Shown piece by piece: positions 8,392 through 15,789 of a DNA stretch of 64,000 bases. The notes beneath the pieces are model-generated. The model had not been told where the DNA came from, searched no databases, and was given only the letters and a program-made list of their open reading frames with translations. Source of the DNA: Synechococcus sp. PCC 7335 (GTDB lineage Bacteria > Cyanobacteriota > Cyanobacteriia > Phormidesmidales > Phormidesmidaceae). Position 1 is the first letter of the stretch. The number at the start of each line of letters is the position of its first letter. The position numbers and the translations under genes are program-made. The stretch spans positions 1,230,354 to 1,294,353 of the forward strand of contig NZ_DS989904.1 in NCBI RefSeq assembly GCF_000155595.1, given 5' to 3'.

Positions 8392-9348
8392 ATGCTCACT
8401 TTCCTCGCTAACGCCAAAATCAACCTCCACCTTGAAATCATTGGCAGTCGACCTGACGGCTTTCATGAGCTAGTTATGGTCATGCAAAGCGTTGCTTTAG
8501 CGGATCGCATTACCCTTCGCCCTCTAAACACACCAACTATTCAGATTCAATGTGATCACCCGCAGGTTCCTACTGACTCAGCGAATCTGGCTTATCAGGC
8601 GGTAGCACTCCTTCAAGAGCGACTGCCTCATCGAACCAATCAAAAGGGTGGGGTAGAAATCACAATTGAGAAGAAGATTCCGGTAGGGGCTGGACTAGCG
8701 GGCGGATCGTCGAATGCGGCTGCGGTACTGTTTGGTCTAGATATCTTATGGGATCTAGGGTTGACGCGGGTGGAGCTTCAGGAACTCGGCTCGGAACTCG
8801 GCTCGGATGTGCCATTTTGCTTGGCAGGGGGATGCGCGATCGCGACCGGCAGAGGTGAGGAAGTCAATCTACTTTATAAAAACAACAGCCTTCACGCTGT
8901 CTTGGCTAAGTACAATAGCCTTTCAGTTTCTACCCCATGGGCCTATCAGACCTATCGAGAGCAGTTCGGCCACACCTACATCCCCGTCGACAGATTCACT
9001 AGCTTAGAGAAACGCCGAGCGCGAGTGCATTCTGGCAGTATGGTCCAGGCGATCGGCAAAAAGCAGTCGCAGGCGATTGGTTCAAATCTTTATAACGATC
9101 TAGAGAAAATCGTGTTGCCAGCTCATCCTAAGGTCGCTCTGCTCAAGTCAACCATGACTGCTTTGGCAGCGCAGTTCAATGCTCTCGGTACCCTAATGTC
9201 TGGTTCTGGACCTACCTTATTCACGCTATCTGAAACGCCAGAGCAAGCCCAGTCTATGGCGAAGGCACTCCGTCAATCCGTTAGCGACTCAGATCTTATG
9301 GTCTATACCGCTCCATTTACCGCCCATGGCATTGAGACCCTCTCTTAG
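8392..9348 (+). CDS. ispE: 4-diphosphocytidyl-2-C-methyl-D-erythritol kinase
   Basis: 318 residues from the ATG at 8392. The frame is open further upstream, but homology starts at MLTFLANAKINLHLEI. IspE phosphorylates CDP-ME in the MEP isoprenoid pathway, which feeds carotenoids, the chlorophyll phytyl chain and quinones. The GHMP-kinase features are present: N-terminal 'AKINLHLEI', the ATP loop 'PVGAGLAGGSSNAAAVL', 'LGSDVPFCLAGG' and C-terminal 'MSGSGPTLF'. A short in-frame duplication reads ELGSELGS just before the DVPF motif. Located 11 bp after rsmA, as in many bacteria. Followed by a dispersed repeat that can fold as a hairpin. Confidence 0.95.
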   Translation: MLTFLANAKINLHLEIIGSRPDGFHELVMVMQSVALADRITLRPLNTPTIQIQCDHPQVPTDSANLAYQAVALLQERLPHRTNQKGGVEITIEKKIPVGAGLAGGSSNAAAVLFGLDILWDLGLTRVELQELGSELGSDVPFCLAGGCAIATGRGEEVNLLYKNNSLHAVLAKYNSLSVSTPWAYQTYREQFGHTYIPVDRFTSLEKRRARVHSGSMVQAIGKKQSQAIGSNLYNDLEKIVLPAHPKVALLKSTMTALAAQFNALGTLMSGSGPTLFTLSETPEQAQSMAKALRQSVSDSDLMVYTAPFTAHGIETLS

Positions 9349-9386
9349 CAGTGAGACTTTGTTTTAATAGCCTGATGACGATCGAT

Positions 9387-9511
9387 CTATAGCTTTCGCC
9401 ACTTAGCTCTACACATTTTCTAGGACTGAAACCCTTGATGTATGAAGAGCTAAGTGGTCAGCAATGACCGTAGGCTTTGCCTTCTCGCAGAGTCTGCATC
9501 CAGCCATTGCC
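9387..9511 (+). repeat. 125-bp dispersed structured repeat, copy 1
   Basis: Ungapped alignment by eye to 58488-58612 gives about 110 identities in 125. In this copy, arms CCACTTAGCTCT (9399-9410) and AGAGCTAAGTGG (9446-9457) form a perfect 12-bp stem. A second hairpin GGTCA-gcaa-TGACC follows at 9456-9469. It lies in the spacer between ispE and rpoZ, and the long stem could serve as a terminator after ispE although no T-run follows. No reading frame. It could be a MITE-like or REP-like element. Confidence 0.85.
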
Positions 9512-9644
9512 CCCTAATTGCGCTTAGTCCAAGTACCACACACTTAGAGCCTAATTGAGGGTTCTGTTCATCTATGCCTGTAATCTAGGTCTGTAATCTG
9601 GCGCTGTTTGCTACACTAAACGCTGTTACCTAAAGAAATATTCT

Positions 9645-9869
9645 ATGAAGCGACTTCCCTTTGACAGCCAACAAGTCATGCGCCGCACTGAAGATCTGAT
9701 CAGCGCCGCCTCAAATCGCTATCGCATCACTGTACAAGTTGCTAACCGGGCGCAGCGTCGTCGTTTTGAAGAGTTCGATAGCTTAGATGAGTCCAAAATG
9801 AAGCCTGTCCTACGTGCGATTGTCGAGATGTCGGACGAGCTAACGCAACCAGAGATCATCGGTGAATAG
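9645..9869 (+). CDS. rpoZ: RNA polymerase omega subunit
   Basis: 74 residues, ATG start. The sequence begins '[26 protein letters not shown]', contains '[15 protein letters not shown]' and then a variable acidic end. This is the compact cyanobacterial form of omega, which stabilises the beta' subunit during polymerase assembly. Cyanobacterial omega is about this length. The upstream spacer holds the 125-bp repeat and a 13-bp direct repeat (tgtaatct-containing) near 9580-9600. Monocistronic by appearance. Confidence 0.9.
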   Translation: MKRLPFDSQQVMRRTEDLISAASNRYRITVQVANRAQRRRFEEFDSLDESKMKPVLRAIVEMSDELTQPEIIGE

Positions 9870-9960
9870 GCATTCAGCATTCAGCTAGCATTCAATTGGC
9901 GTTCCCATCTAGTTAACACAACCAAATTTCAAGTCAAACTTTAAGAAAACAAGCGTGGCT

Positions 9961-10452
9961 ATGTATAAACACCTAAAGCGATATCGTTTATTAGGCGTCT
10001 TAGTGGCTACGTTTGTTGCGTTTAACGGAATCGCACTTGAACCCGGGCAAGCTCAGTCTCCATCTCGCGCTGTTAACCCTGCGGCCATATCGATACAGGT
10101 ATATACCCAGATACCAGAACTACCTTTAGAAAATCAGTATGTCAGCAGTGAAACCGGAGAGGTCGCTGCGGAAAATACACTGGTTTCTAGAATTATTCGC
10201 TATCACCTATACATCAAGGACCGTCCTACTACTTTGCGACTTGATTGGAAGCTGACGATGGCTGATTTTCTCGGTGTATTTGAGCGGATATCTGCCGATG
10301 ACTATCCTGACTACGGTTTGCGAGAAAATCCGATGGCTGGTGATATCTTGGCAGTTGAGAATCTAAGCTGGGAGGTACGCGATCTCCTTACCAATCTTCT
10401 TTATGAAGCATTTGTCTCGCCGACCATAGCGTCTAATAGTGACCGCAGGTGA
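9961..10452 (+). CDS. Hypothetical secreted protein
   Basis: 163 residues from the ATG at 9961; a GTG at 9955 would add two. A signal peptide is evident: a basic KHLKRYR followed by a hydrophobic core 'LLGVLVATFVAFNGIAL' and a probable cut after GQAQS, near residue 32. The mature part is soluble, with 'YHLYIKDRPTTLRLDWKLTMADFLGVFERI' and 'RENPMAGDILAVENLSWEVRDLLTNLLYEAF'. I do not recognise a domain. Its stop overlaps the start of the DUF1818 gene (GTGA at 10449-10452), so the two are translationally coupled. Confidence 0.75.
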   Translation: MYKHLKRYRLLGVLVATFVAFNGIALEPGQAQSPSRAVNPAAISIQVYTQIPELPLENQYVSSETGEVAAENTLVSRIIRYHLYIKDRPTTLRLDWKLTMADFLGVFERISADDYPDYGLRENPMAGDILAVENLSWEVRDLLTNLLYEAFVSPTIASNSDRR

Positions 10453-10820
10453 AGCAAAAAGTCCTAGAAGGAAATGGTTGGCGACTGGGCTGGAACCCTG
10501 AGGCTGATAACTTTCGTGGTTTGATAGCTGGACCAGACTGGGCCCTAGAGTTGACCGCTGCAGAACTCAAAGATTTTTGTAGGCTCGCTCGGCAGTTAGA
10601 TAGCACGATGAACGCGATGACAGTGCAACTAGTCGACGAAGAGCGTTTGAGCTGTGAGCAGGAAACTCAGATAGTTTGGTTAGAAGCTGAAGGCTTTCCG
10701 ACCTGCTATGGTCTGCGCTTCATACTATTGACAGGCAGAAAGTGCGAAGGAGAATGGCCGCCTGATGTAGTTCCACAGTTGATTAGCGCTCTAGATCAAT
10801 TACCTTTTCGTGACCTATAG
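10449..10820 (+). CDS. DUF1818 family protein
   Basis: 123 residues, GTG start overlapping the preceding stop by GTGA. The pattern 'GNGWRLGWNP...FRGLIAGPDWALELTAAEL', an acidic centre, and 'LRFILLTGRKCEGEWPPDVVPQLISALDQLP' match the cyanobacterial DUF1818 family as I remember it. Family members are small soluble proteins of unknown function. The overlap with the secreted protein gene implies a two-gene operon. A 770-bp gene-free stretch follows. Confidence 0.8.
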   Translation: MKQKVLEGNGWRLGWNPEADNFRGLIAGPDWALELTAAELKDFCRLARQLDSTMNAMTVQLVDEERLSCEQETQIVWLEAEGFPTCYGLRFILLTGRKCEGEWPPDVVPQLISALDQLPFRDL

Positions 10821-11591
10821 CGCTAGACACTTCGGCCGTAGGCACTGCTCTGTAGGTACTTCTCTGTATACCTTGCGCTGTGCACTACGGGGCACGAGTT
10901 CGAAGGTCAATTCCGCATAAGTAATCAAGCTTAACTAGGTTAATCTTGATCACTAGCTTTATCAATCACTAGCTTTATTACTTTATCTACAGCGTCATCG
11001 AGTCTATAGCGTCATTGACTGCCCAATAGCGTTTCAATTTTCACGCGTATCCAAGTCGGAGCAGGCTACGCTCGCTAGTCTTACGGGCTATGAAGACGAC
11101 TACAAGGCAAAAACTATAGGACTGTCCTCAGGAATTAATATATGGTATATATGAACTATATTCCTGTATACTATCCTATGGACGAAACTGGAATGGGTAG
11201 CGTACTAGAGAGCTACAGACCACCCATCTGTCTGCTCGTCGCTAGATAGAAAAAAGCATCCCTTCTACTGCCAGCTTAGGACTCCAAATGCCCTAAACCT
11301 ACCCTAGGCCTACAAGAGCCTAACGGTCTCTGTATTACCTCAAAGGGCCGCAGATTACATTTTTAGGTGCTCTTCGTTCGGATGTTAGAAACAATGAAGC
11401 AACTGCTGAGGTTCTCTTTTCCCATGTCATAGAATCTGGACTTTGAGTTGGAACCCATGGCTGCTAAGCGATGAATATGGATAACTGTCCTCTACTTATC
11501 TTTAGAGCTGTCTAGTGACCGGACCTAGCAGAGAAAAGTATGTATGATAGATTCAATTTAAAGCTCCTGCGGATTGTCCAGAGGATAGGTC
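10821..11591. other. Gene-free region upstream of the HTH gene
   Basis: No frame of convincing length lies on either strand. Contents: a 2 x 16-bp repeat (atcactagctttatca/atcactagctttatta, 10949-10980); a perfect palindrome AGGACtGTCCT at 11118-11128; and an AT-rich stretch at 11131-11175 with ATATATggtATATAT symmetry bracketed by GGAAT and ATTCC. Further TGTCC words occur at 11486-11490 and 11575-11579. It looks like a regulatory or eroded mobile region serving the HTH gene. Confidence 0.6.
11118..11128. promoter_or_regulatory. Perfect palindrome AGGAC-t-GTCCT
   Basis: An 11-bp perfect dyad (central T). The same core recurs in the HTH coding sequence at 11852-11862 (AGGACaGTCCT) and as half-related words at 12253, 12300 and 12476. 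It may be an operator for the nearby HTH protein; this is inference. Confidence 0.45.
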
Positions 11592-12185
11592 ATGAGTAGT
11601 GGAAATATCGACCGTATCCCGGTCAATCAACTGAGCGATCGCTACCAATTAGCTAGAAGCGCTGTGTACAAGCGCATGTCAGATTTAGGAGTTGAGCGGG
11701 AGAAGATCGGTAATCGAGCATACGTCAGTAACGAGCAGGTCAAGCTACTAGACGAGCTGCATAATTTTATCGGTGTGGGCGGCAACGTTGCCGAATTCAT
11801 AGCCCGTAAAGGACTCAACAAGCCTAGCCCCTCGTCTTCTAACAATTCTTCAGGACAGTCCTCAGGTCGATCCTCAGGACAATCCTCGGATCTAGCCCTC
11901 AACCAGTCTGATATGGTGAAGCTGATCAGTGCGATCGCGGCCGAAATGTCCACAAAGCTTCAGCCTGCTTTGTCTGCGCGCGATCCGCTAGCCTACTACG
12001 AATCCTTAGAGAAAGCAGCTAAAGGAGGATGGAAGTTGAGGACCTCTGAATTGGCAGAGCTACTAAAACTCGATCCTAAAGAGATTGAGGGCTACGGCCA
12101 CACCTTCTATGAAGCAGGATTCATCTTTAATCGTGCAGGCTATCGATCGGGGGGTGAAGGTGCTTGGCTAGTCTCGAAGAGATAG
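11592..12185 (+). CDS. Small DNA-binding protein with N-terminal HTH; accessory-looking
   Basis: 197 residues, ATG start with an upstream GAGGATAGG that could serve as ribosome site. Residues 6-75 hold an HTH of MerR/excisionase-like appearance: 'IPVNQLSDRYQLARSAVYKRMSDLG', then 'VSNEQVKLLDELHNFI'. Residues 80-102 are a Ser/Gln/Gly linker reading SGQS-SGRS-SGQS, encoded by three tandem 12-bp units that themselves contain the AGGACaGTCCT dyad. The C-terminal 75 residues have 'WKLRTSELAELLKLDPKEIEGYG', a possible second helical domain. Function unknown. It sits between a gene-free patch and a partly duplicated trnP, which suggests a remnant of a mobile element. Confidence 0.7.
   Translation: MSSGNIDRIPVNQLSDRYQLARSAVYKRMSDLGVEREKIGNRAYVSNEQVKLLDELHNFIGVGGNVAEFIARKGLNKPSPSSSNNSSGQSSGRSSGQSSDLALNQSDMVKLISAIAAEMSTKLQPALSARDPLAYYESLEKAAKGGWKLRTSELAELLKLDPKEIEGYGHTFYEAGFIFNRAGYRSGGEGAWLVSKR
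11852..11886 (+). repeat. 3 x 12-bp in-frame repeat with embedded palindrome
   Basis: Units AGGACAGTCCTC, AGGTCGATCCTC and AGGACAATCCT encode the SGQS/SGRS/SGQS linker of the HTH protein. The first unit is a perfect 11-bp dyad identical, apart from its central base, to the one at 11118. Confidence 0.85.
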
Positions 12186-12249
12186 AACTAGTCCGTTCTA
12201 TTCTCAATCTCCCTTTGGTCTTGTTCATTGAATCTACAATGCTATGTAC

Positions 12250-12312
12250 TTAGGACAGTCTGTAGGATAAGTATCAGGAAGATACTCAGGACTATATTGC
12301 AGACTGTCCTAA
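12250..12312. repeat. Nested inverted repeat (13-bp outer, 6-bp inner stem)
   Basis: Outer arms TTAGGACAGTCTG (12250-12262) and CAGACTGTCCTAA (12300-12312) are perfect complements. Between them AGTATC (12270-12275) and GATACT (12281-12286) form a second perfect stem around AGGAA. It lies 65 bp after the HTH stop and 17 bp before the partial tRNA-Pro copy. There is no T-run, so it is not a standard terminator. The arm word GGACAGTCTG recurs at 12476-12485, beyond the tRNA. Confidence 0.85.
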
Positions 12313-12328
12313 ACGTATCTGATAGCTA

Positions 12329-12365
12329 GTAGCGCACTACTTTGAGGTAGTAGGGGTCGTGGGTT
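12329..12365 (+). pseudogene. Partial tRNA-Pro copy (att-like direct repeat)
   Basis: 37 bp match bases 12416-12452 of the intact trnP with one difference: the anticodon GGG reads GAG. The copy spans the D-loop to the start of the T-stem and lacks both acceptor strands, so it cannot make a tRNA. The offset between the copies is 87 bp. It may be a recombination scar beside the HTH gene. Confidence 0.85.
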
Positions 12366-12396
12366 GTGCTATTCTTGATAGGCAAATTAGCAGCTT

Positions 12397-12470
12397 CGGG
12401 GCGTAGCGCAGCTTGGTAGCGCACTACTTTGGGGTAGTAGGGGTCGTGGGTTCAAATCCCGCCGCTCCGA
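12397..12470 (+). tRNA. trnP-GGG: tRNA-Pro (GGG)
   Basis: 74 nt without encoded CCA. Acceptor CGGGGCG pairs with CGCTCCG (one G-T pair), discriminator A. The D arm is GCGC...GCGC. Anticodon stem CTACT/AGTAG closes the loop TTGGGGT, giving anticodon GGG. The T-loop TTCAAAT is flanked by GTGGG/CCCGC. Confidence 0.95.
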
Positions 12471-12720
12471 TTGTTGGACAGTCTGCATACAGGAGCTTAA
12501 AGCGTTGACAATTTGTCAGCGCTTCTCTTGTATCAAAGGTGTATTAAAGGGTCGCTAGGAGGTAAGGCGATAGCTGAAGCTAGATTGGACGATCAGCATC
12601 TGCTAGCCATACGGTTTTCTAGCCATCGTGCTCTTCCTCCTTGCTGATGGGTTTATTTTTGGCATAAGCACTAGGCACAACCTCCTATGGCACAATGGAA
12701 TAAGCCCAATGTATAAATGA

Positions 12721-13806
12721 TTGCCACCTGTGAGTATCGTAAAGTCGCCAGCCCGCCGAGCCGTTTTTCCCTTCACTGCGGTTATTGGCCAAGAAGACAT
12801 GAAGTTAGCGCTGATCTTGAATGTGATCGATCCTAAGATCGGTGGCGTGATGATCATGGGCGATCGCGGGACAGGTAAATCTACCACAATCCGGGCTCTA
12901 GCCGATCTGCTACCAGATATTGAAGTGGTCGCCAACGACCCTTTCAACCGTGCGCCTGATAACCCTGACGTTCTAGCTGAATATGAAGGTCAAGACATCA
13001 CAACGGCTAGTAAAAAGGTGCCTATGGTTGATTTGCCTTTGGGTGCAACCGAAGATCGCGTTTGCGGCACGATTGATATTGAAAAAGCACTTGCTGAAGG
13101 CAAGAAAGATTTTGAACCTGGTCTACTCGCTAAAGCAAACCGCGGTCTGCTCTATGTAGACGAAGTAAACTTACTAGACGACCATCTAGTCGATGTTTTG
13201 CTAGATTCTGCCGCCTCTGGTTGGAACACCGTAGAACGTGAAGGTATCTCCATTCGTCACCCAGCGCAGTTTGTTCTGATTGGTTCTGGAAACCCGGAGG
13301 AAGGTGAACTACGACCTCAGCTATTGGATCGCTTTGGTATGCACGCTGAGATTCGCACCGTTCGTGAACCGACGCTGCGCGTTCGGATCGTAGAGCAGCG
13401 GACTGAATTTGACCAAGACCCAGAGGGGTTTGCCGCCCAGTGTCAGGCTGAACAAGCAGCGCTGCAAGAGAAGATTGTGGCTGCCCAGAATCGACTAAAG
13501 GACGTCACGCTTGATCACGAGTATCAGCTCAAAATATCTCAAGTCTGCTCAGAGCTGAATGTAGATGGACTAAGAGGCGATATTGTAAGTACTCGAGCAG
13601 CCAAGGCGCTAGCCGCCTACGAAGGCAGAACTGAGGTCGCTTTGGAGGACATCCAACGAGTGATTGCGCTATGTTTACGTCACCGTCTGCGCAAAGATCC
13701 TTTGGAATCAATTGATTCTGGTTTCAAGGTAGAAAAGACTTTTAGCGCTACTTTCGGTGTTGCCGCGCCAGAGATGAATGGCCGTAAGCCTATGGCTACT
13801 CGATAA
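12721..13806 (+). CDS. chlI: Magnesium chelatase ATPase subunit I
   Basis: 361 residues. ChlI is the AAA+ motor of Mg-protoporphyrin IX chelatase, working with ChlD and ChlH at the first committed step of chlorophyll synthesis. Walker A GDRGTGKST is at residues 47-55, Walker B 'GLLYVDEVNLLDD' near 147-159, followed by 'VLIGSGNPEEGELRPQLLDRFG' (sensor 1 and arginine finger region). Length and N-terminus (RRAVFPFTAVIGQE) match cyanobacterial ChlI. The start is TTG 12721 or GTG 12730; no Shine-Dalgarno helps. ruvC begins 12 bp after the stop. Confidence 0.97.
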   Translation: MPPVSIVKSPARRAVFPFTAVIGQEDMKLALILNVIDPKIGGVMIMGDRGTGKSTTIRALADLLPDIEVVANDPFNRAPDNPDVLAEYEGQDITTASKKVPMVDLPLGATEDRVCGTIDIEKALAEGKKDFEPGLLAKANRGLLYVDEVNLLDDHLVDVLLDSAASGWNTVEREGISIRHPAQFVLIGSGNPEEGELRPQLLDRFGMHAEIRTVREPTLRVRIVEQRTEFDQDPEGFAAQCQAEQAALQEKIVAAQNRLKDVTLDHEYQLKISQVCSELNVDGLRGDIVSTRAAKALAAYEGRTEVALEDIQRVIALCLRHRLRKDPLESIDSGFKVEKTFSATFGVAAPEMNGRKPMATR

Positions 13807-13818
13807 TTTAGTACCTGC

Positions 13819-14313
13819 ATGACTAAGCGCATTCTTGGTTTGGACCCGGGTTTGGCAATTTTAGGGTTTGGCGTGCTCGAGTATGACCCAGCCAAGATGC
13901 GAGACTTGATGCCAGATATTCGAGTCATAGACTATGGCATTGTGCAGACGCCTGCTCGTACGGATACCGGCCAGCGCCTTTGTACTATATATAACGACTT
14001 GCACAGCGTCATCGACGAGTACAAGCCAGATTTGGTTTCAATTGAGAAGCTTTTTTTTTATCGGATGGGTAATACCATTTTGGTTGCCCAGGCTAGAGGC
14101 GTTGTGATGTTGGTGCTAGCTCAGTGCAATTTGCCTTTTGTAGAGTTTACGCCTGCTCAAATTAAGCAGTCGATCACTGGCCACGGCAATGCGGATAAAG
14201 TAGAAGTGCAGGACGCTGTAGCTAGAGAGCTGAACCTAGAGGCAATTCCTAAGCCGGACGACGCGGCGGATGGTTTGGCTGTTGCTTTGACAGCTTGGTT
14301 TCGTATGGAATAG
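13819..14313 (+). CDS. ruvC: Holliday junction endodeoxyribonuclease RuvC
   Basis: 164 residues, ATG start. RuvC resolves Holliday junctions with RuvAB. The RNase H-fold acidic residues are visible: D9 in 'ILGLDPG', E76 in 'VSIEKLFF', and D147/D148/D151 in '[13 protein letters not shown]'. 'QARGVVML' and '[18 protein letters not shown]'-like segments are also present. Follows chlI by 12 bp on the same strand and is probably co-transcribed. A 3 x 14-bp repeat separates it from the next gene. Confidence 0.95.
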   Translation: MTKRILGLDPGLAILGFGVLEYDPAKMRDLMPDIRVIDYGIVQTPARTDTGQRLCTIYNDLHSVIDEYKPDLVSIEKLFFYRMGNTILVAQARGVVMLVLAQCNLPFVEFTPAQIKQSITGHGNADKVEVQDAVARELNLEAIPKPDDAADGLAVALTAWFRME

Positions 14314-14332
14314 CGCAGACGAACCTGATCCT

Positions 14333-14374
14333 AGTAATTTGATGCCAGTAATCTGATGCTAGTAATCCAATGCG
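14333..14374 (+). repeat. 3 x 14-bp tandem repeat
   Basis: Units agtaatttgatgcc, agtaatctgatgct and agtaatccaatgcg lie between ruvC and the next gene. This is one of the locus-private period-14 repeats of this window. Confidence 0.9.
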
Positions 14375-14380
14375 AATGAA

Positions 14381-14917
14381 GTGATGCCTAGGGAGGACGA
14401 GGTCGTGCCTAAGTTTGCAAGCGCTGTAGACAGAGTAAAGGTAGAGCAGCTGATGCAGCCTGCCTTGATTCGAGTCATTGATAATATTCGAAAGCAGTTG
14501 GATAGCACAGCCTGGGAAGGCCAATATGACGAGAAGCTAGTATGGCCAGAAGGAACGACGGTAGAACAGCAGGAAGAATACGCCAGGTTGCAAAAAGGAC
14601 TGCATGGTGTGCCACCCGAAGAACACGATCGAGTGGCTGCGCTGATGGCCGTGTTGCCCCAACCGTCACCTATTTACACGCTCAGACTCACGCATGTTGG
14701 ACAGGCAGATCGAACGATAGATATCTGGAGTTTGTGCTATCAGGTGTGTGCGTTGGCGCAGCCTCTAGACCAGAGAAGTGCCGCTCAGGAGGGTGCTCAA
14801 TCAGTGATCGCAGCAGACAATAGCTTATTTGATGACGCGGGCGAAATCGACTGGCGAGCGCTTGATGATAAGACACTAAATCTTGTCAGCAGTCACTTTG
14901 CGGCTTTGCCAGCTTAA
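14381..14917 (+). CDS. Hypothetical protein
   Basis: 178 residues, with ATG at 14381 or 14384 and a nearby GGGAGGA that may favour a later start. Soluble, helical, no signal peptide. Visible segments: 'VEQLMQPALIRVIDNIRKQLDSTAWEGQYDEKLVWPEGTT', 'RVAALMAVLPQPSPIYTLRLTHVG' and 'TIDIWSLCYQVCAL'. I do not recognise the family; it has the look of a conserved cyanobacterial protein. Follows ruvC by about 70 bp and might belong to the chlI-ruvC unit. Confidence 0.7.
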   Translation: MMPREDEVVPKFASAVDRVKVEQLMQPALIRVIDNIRKQLDSTAWEGQYDEKLVWPEGTTVEQQEEYARLQKGLHGVPPEEHDRVAALMAVLPQPSPIYTLRLTHVGQADRTIDIWSLCYQVCALAQPLDQRSAAQEGAQSVIAADNSLFDDAGEIDWRALDDKTLNLVSSHFAALPA

Positions 14918-15091
14918 CTGCTCAGTTGACCACTCGCTTTGCGGTTTAATTTGCCACTGGCTAATCTGCTATTGGCAAAATAGACTTACCCAATTCAAAG
15001 AATAGATAGGATGAGCTTTGGATGTGTGCTTATCTTTATCTAACAAGGAACAATTGCCGAAAGATTACGTACTCAACCTTAAGGAAGCGCT

Positions 15092-15724
15092 ATGCAATTG
15101 GTTGGAATGCTGGATTCTCCCTATGTCAGACGGGTAGCGATCGCCCTTCATAGTCTCCATATCCCATTCGATCATTTGCCGCTGTCGGTCTTTCGCAATA
15201 TGCCAGAGTTTAGTCAGATTAATCCATTAATCAAAGCGCCTACGCTGGTGTGTGACGATGGTGAAGTGCTGATGGACTCTAGTTTAATTCTGGACTATAT
15301 CGAACGGCTCGCTGGCCCAGACAATACGCTCATGCCTGTGAGTATCAAGCCCTATCAAAGGACCATTCGCTTAATCGGACTAGGTATTAATGCCTGCGAT
15401 AAGACGGTACAGGTCGAGTATGAGCGTAAAAGACCTGAGGAAAAACAATATCAGCCTTGGCGCGATCGCATCCAGACGCAGCTGATTGTCGCCTATGATC
15501 AAATCGAGACTTACGCCACCAAGGCTCCAGGCTGGTTAGTCACAGAGAAAATGACTCAAGCCGATATTACCGTCTGTGTCGCTTGGCAGTTTACCCGCTT
15601 CATTGCCGACGATGTAATCGACTCTAGCCGCTATCCAGGCTTGGCCTCACTCTCAAAACGCGCCGAAGCTAGCGCTGCTTTTAAAGCTGTGCCCATAGAC
15701 ACTAGCTGGGAGCCCAAGTTTTAG
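15092..15724 (+). CDS. Glutathione S-transferase family protein
   Basis: 210 residues, ATG start preceded by AAGGAAG. The N-terminal thioredoxin fold contains 'LDSPYVRRVAIALHSLHIPFDHLP', the cis-Pro segment 'KAPTLVCDDGEVLMDSSLILDYIE', and a helical C-terminal domain with 'WLVTEKMTQADITVCVAWQF' (the GST N-capping box). The Ser or Tyr of the SPY segment could be the catalytic residue. Substrate unknown. It fits with gshA at 30.4 kb, which supplies glutathione. A cupin gene follows at 65 bp on the same strand. Confidence 0.9.
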   Translation: MQLVGMLDSPYVRRVAIALHSLHIPFDHLPLSVFRNMPEFSQINPLIKAPTLVCDDGEVLMDSSLILDYIERLAGPDNTLMPVSIKPYQRTIRLIGLGINACDKTVQVEYERKRPEEKQYQPWRDRIQTQLIVAYDQIETYATKAPGWLVTEKMTQADITVCVAWQFTRFIADDVIDSSRYPGLASLSKRAEASAAFKAVPIDTSWEPKF

Positions 15725-15789
15725 CTTGCTCCTGATGTCTCTGTATATTGCCTAATATTGCCTGAGCCGCTAGTATCCTTAGATTCAAG

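Noticed and set aside
12329..12365. A second tRNA (GAG anticodon)
   Set aside because: Only the middle of the tRNA is present; no acceptor strands, so no functional tRNA.
12603..12947. Minus-strand frame opposite chlI
   Set aside because: Shadow of the chlI coding sequence on the opposite strand.
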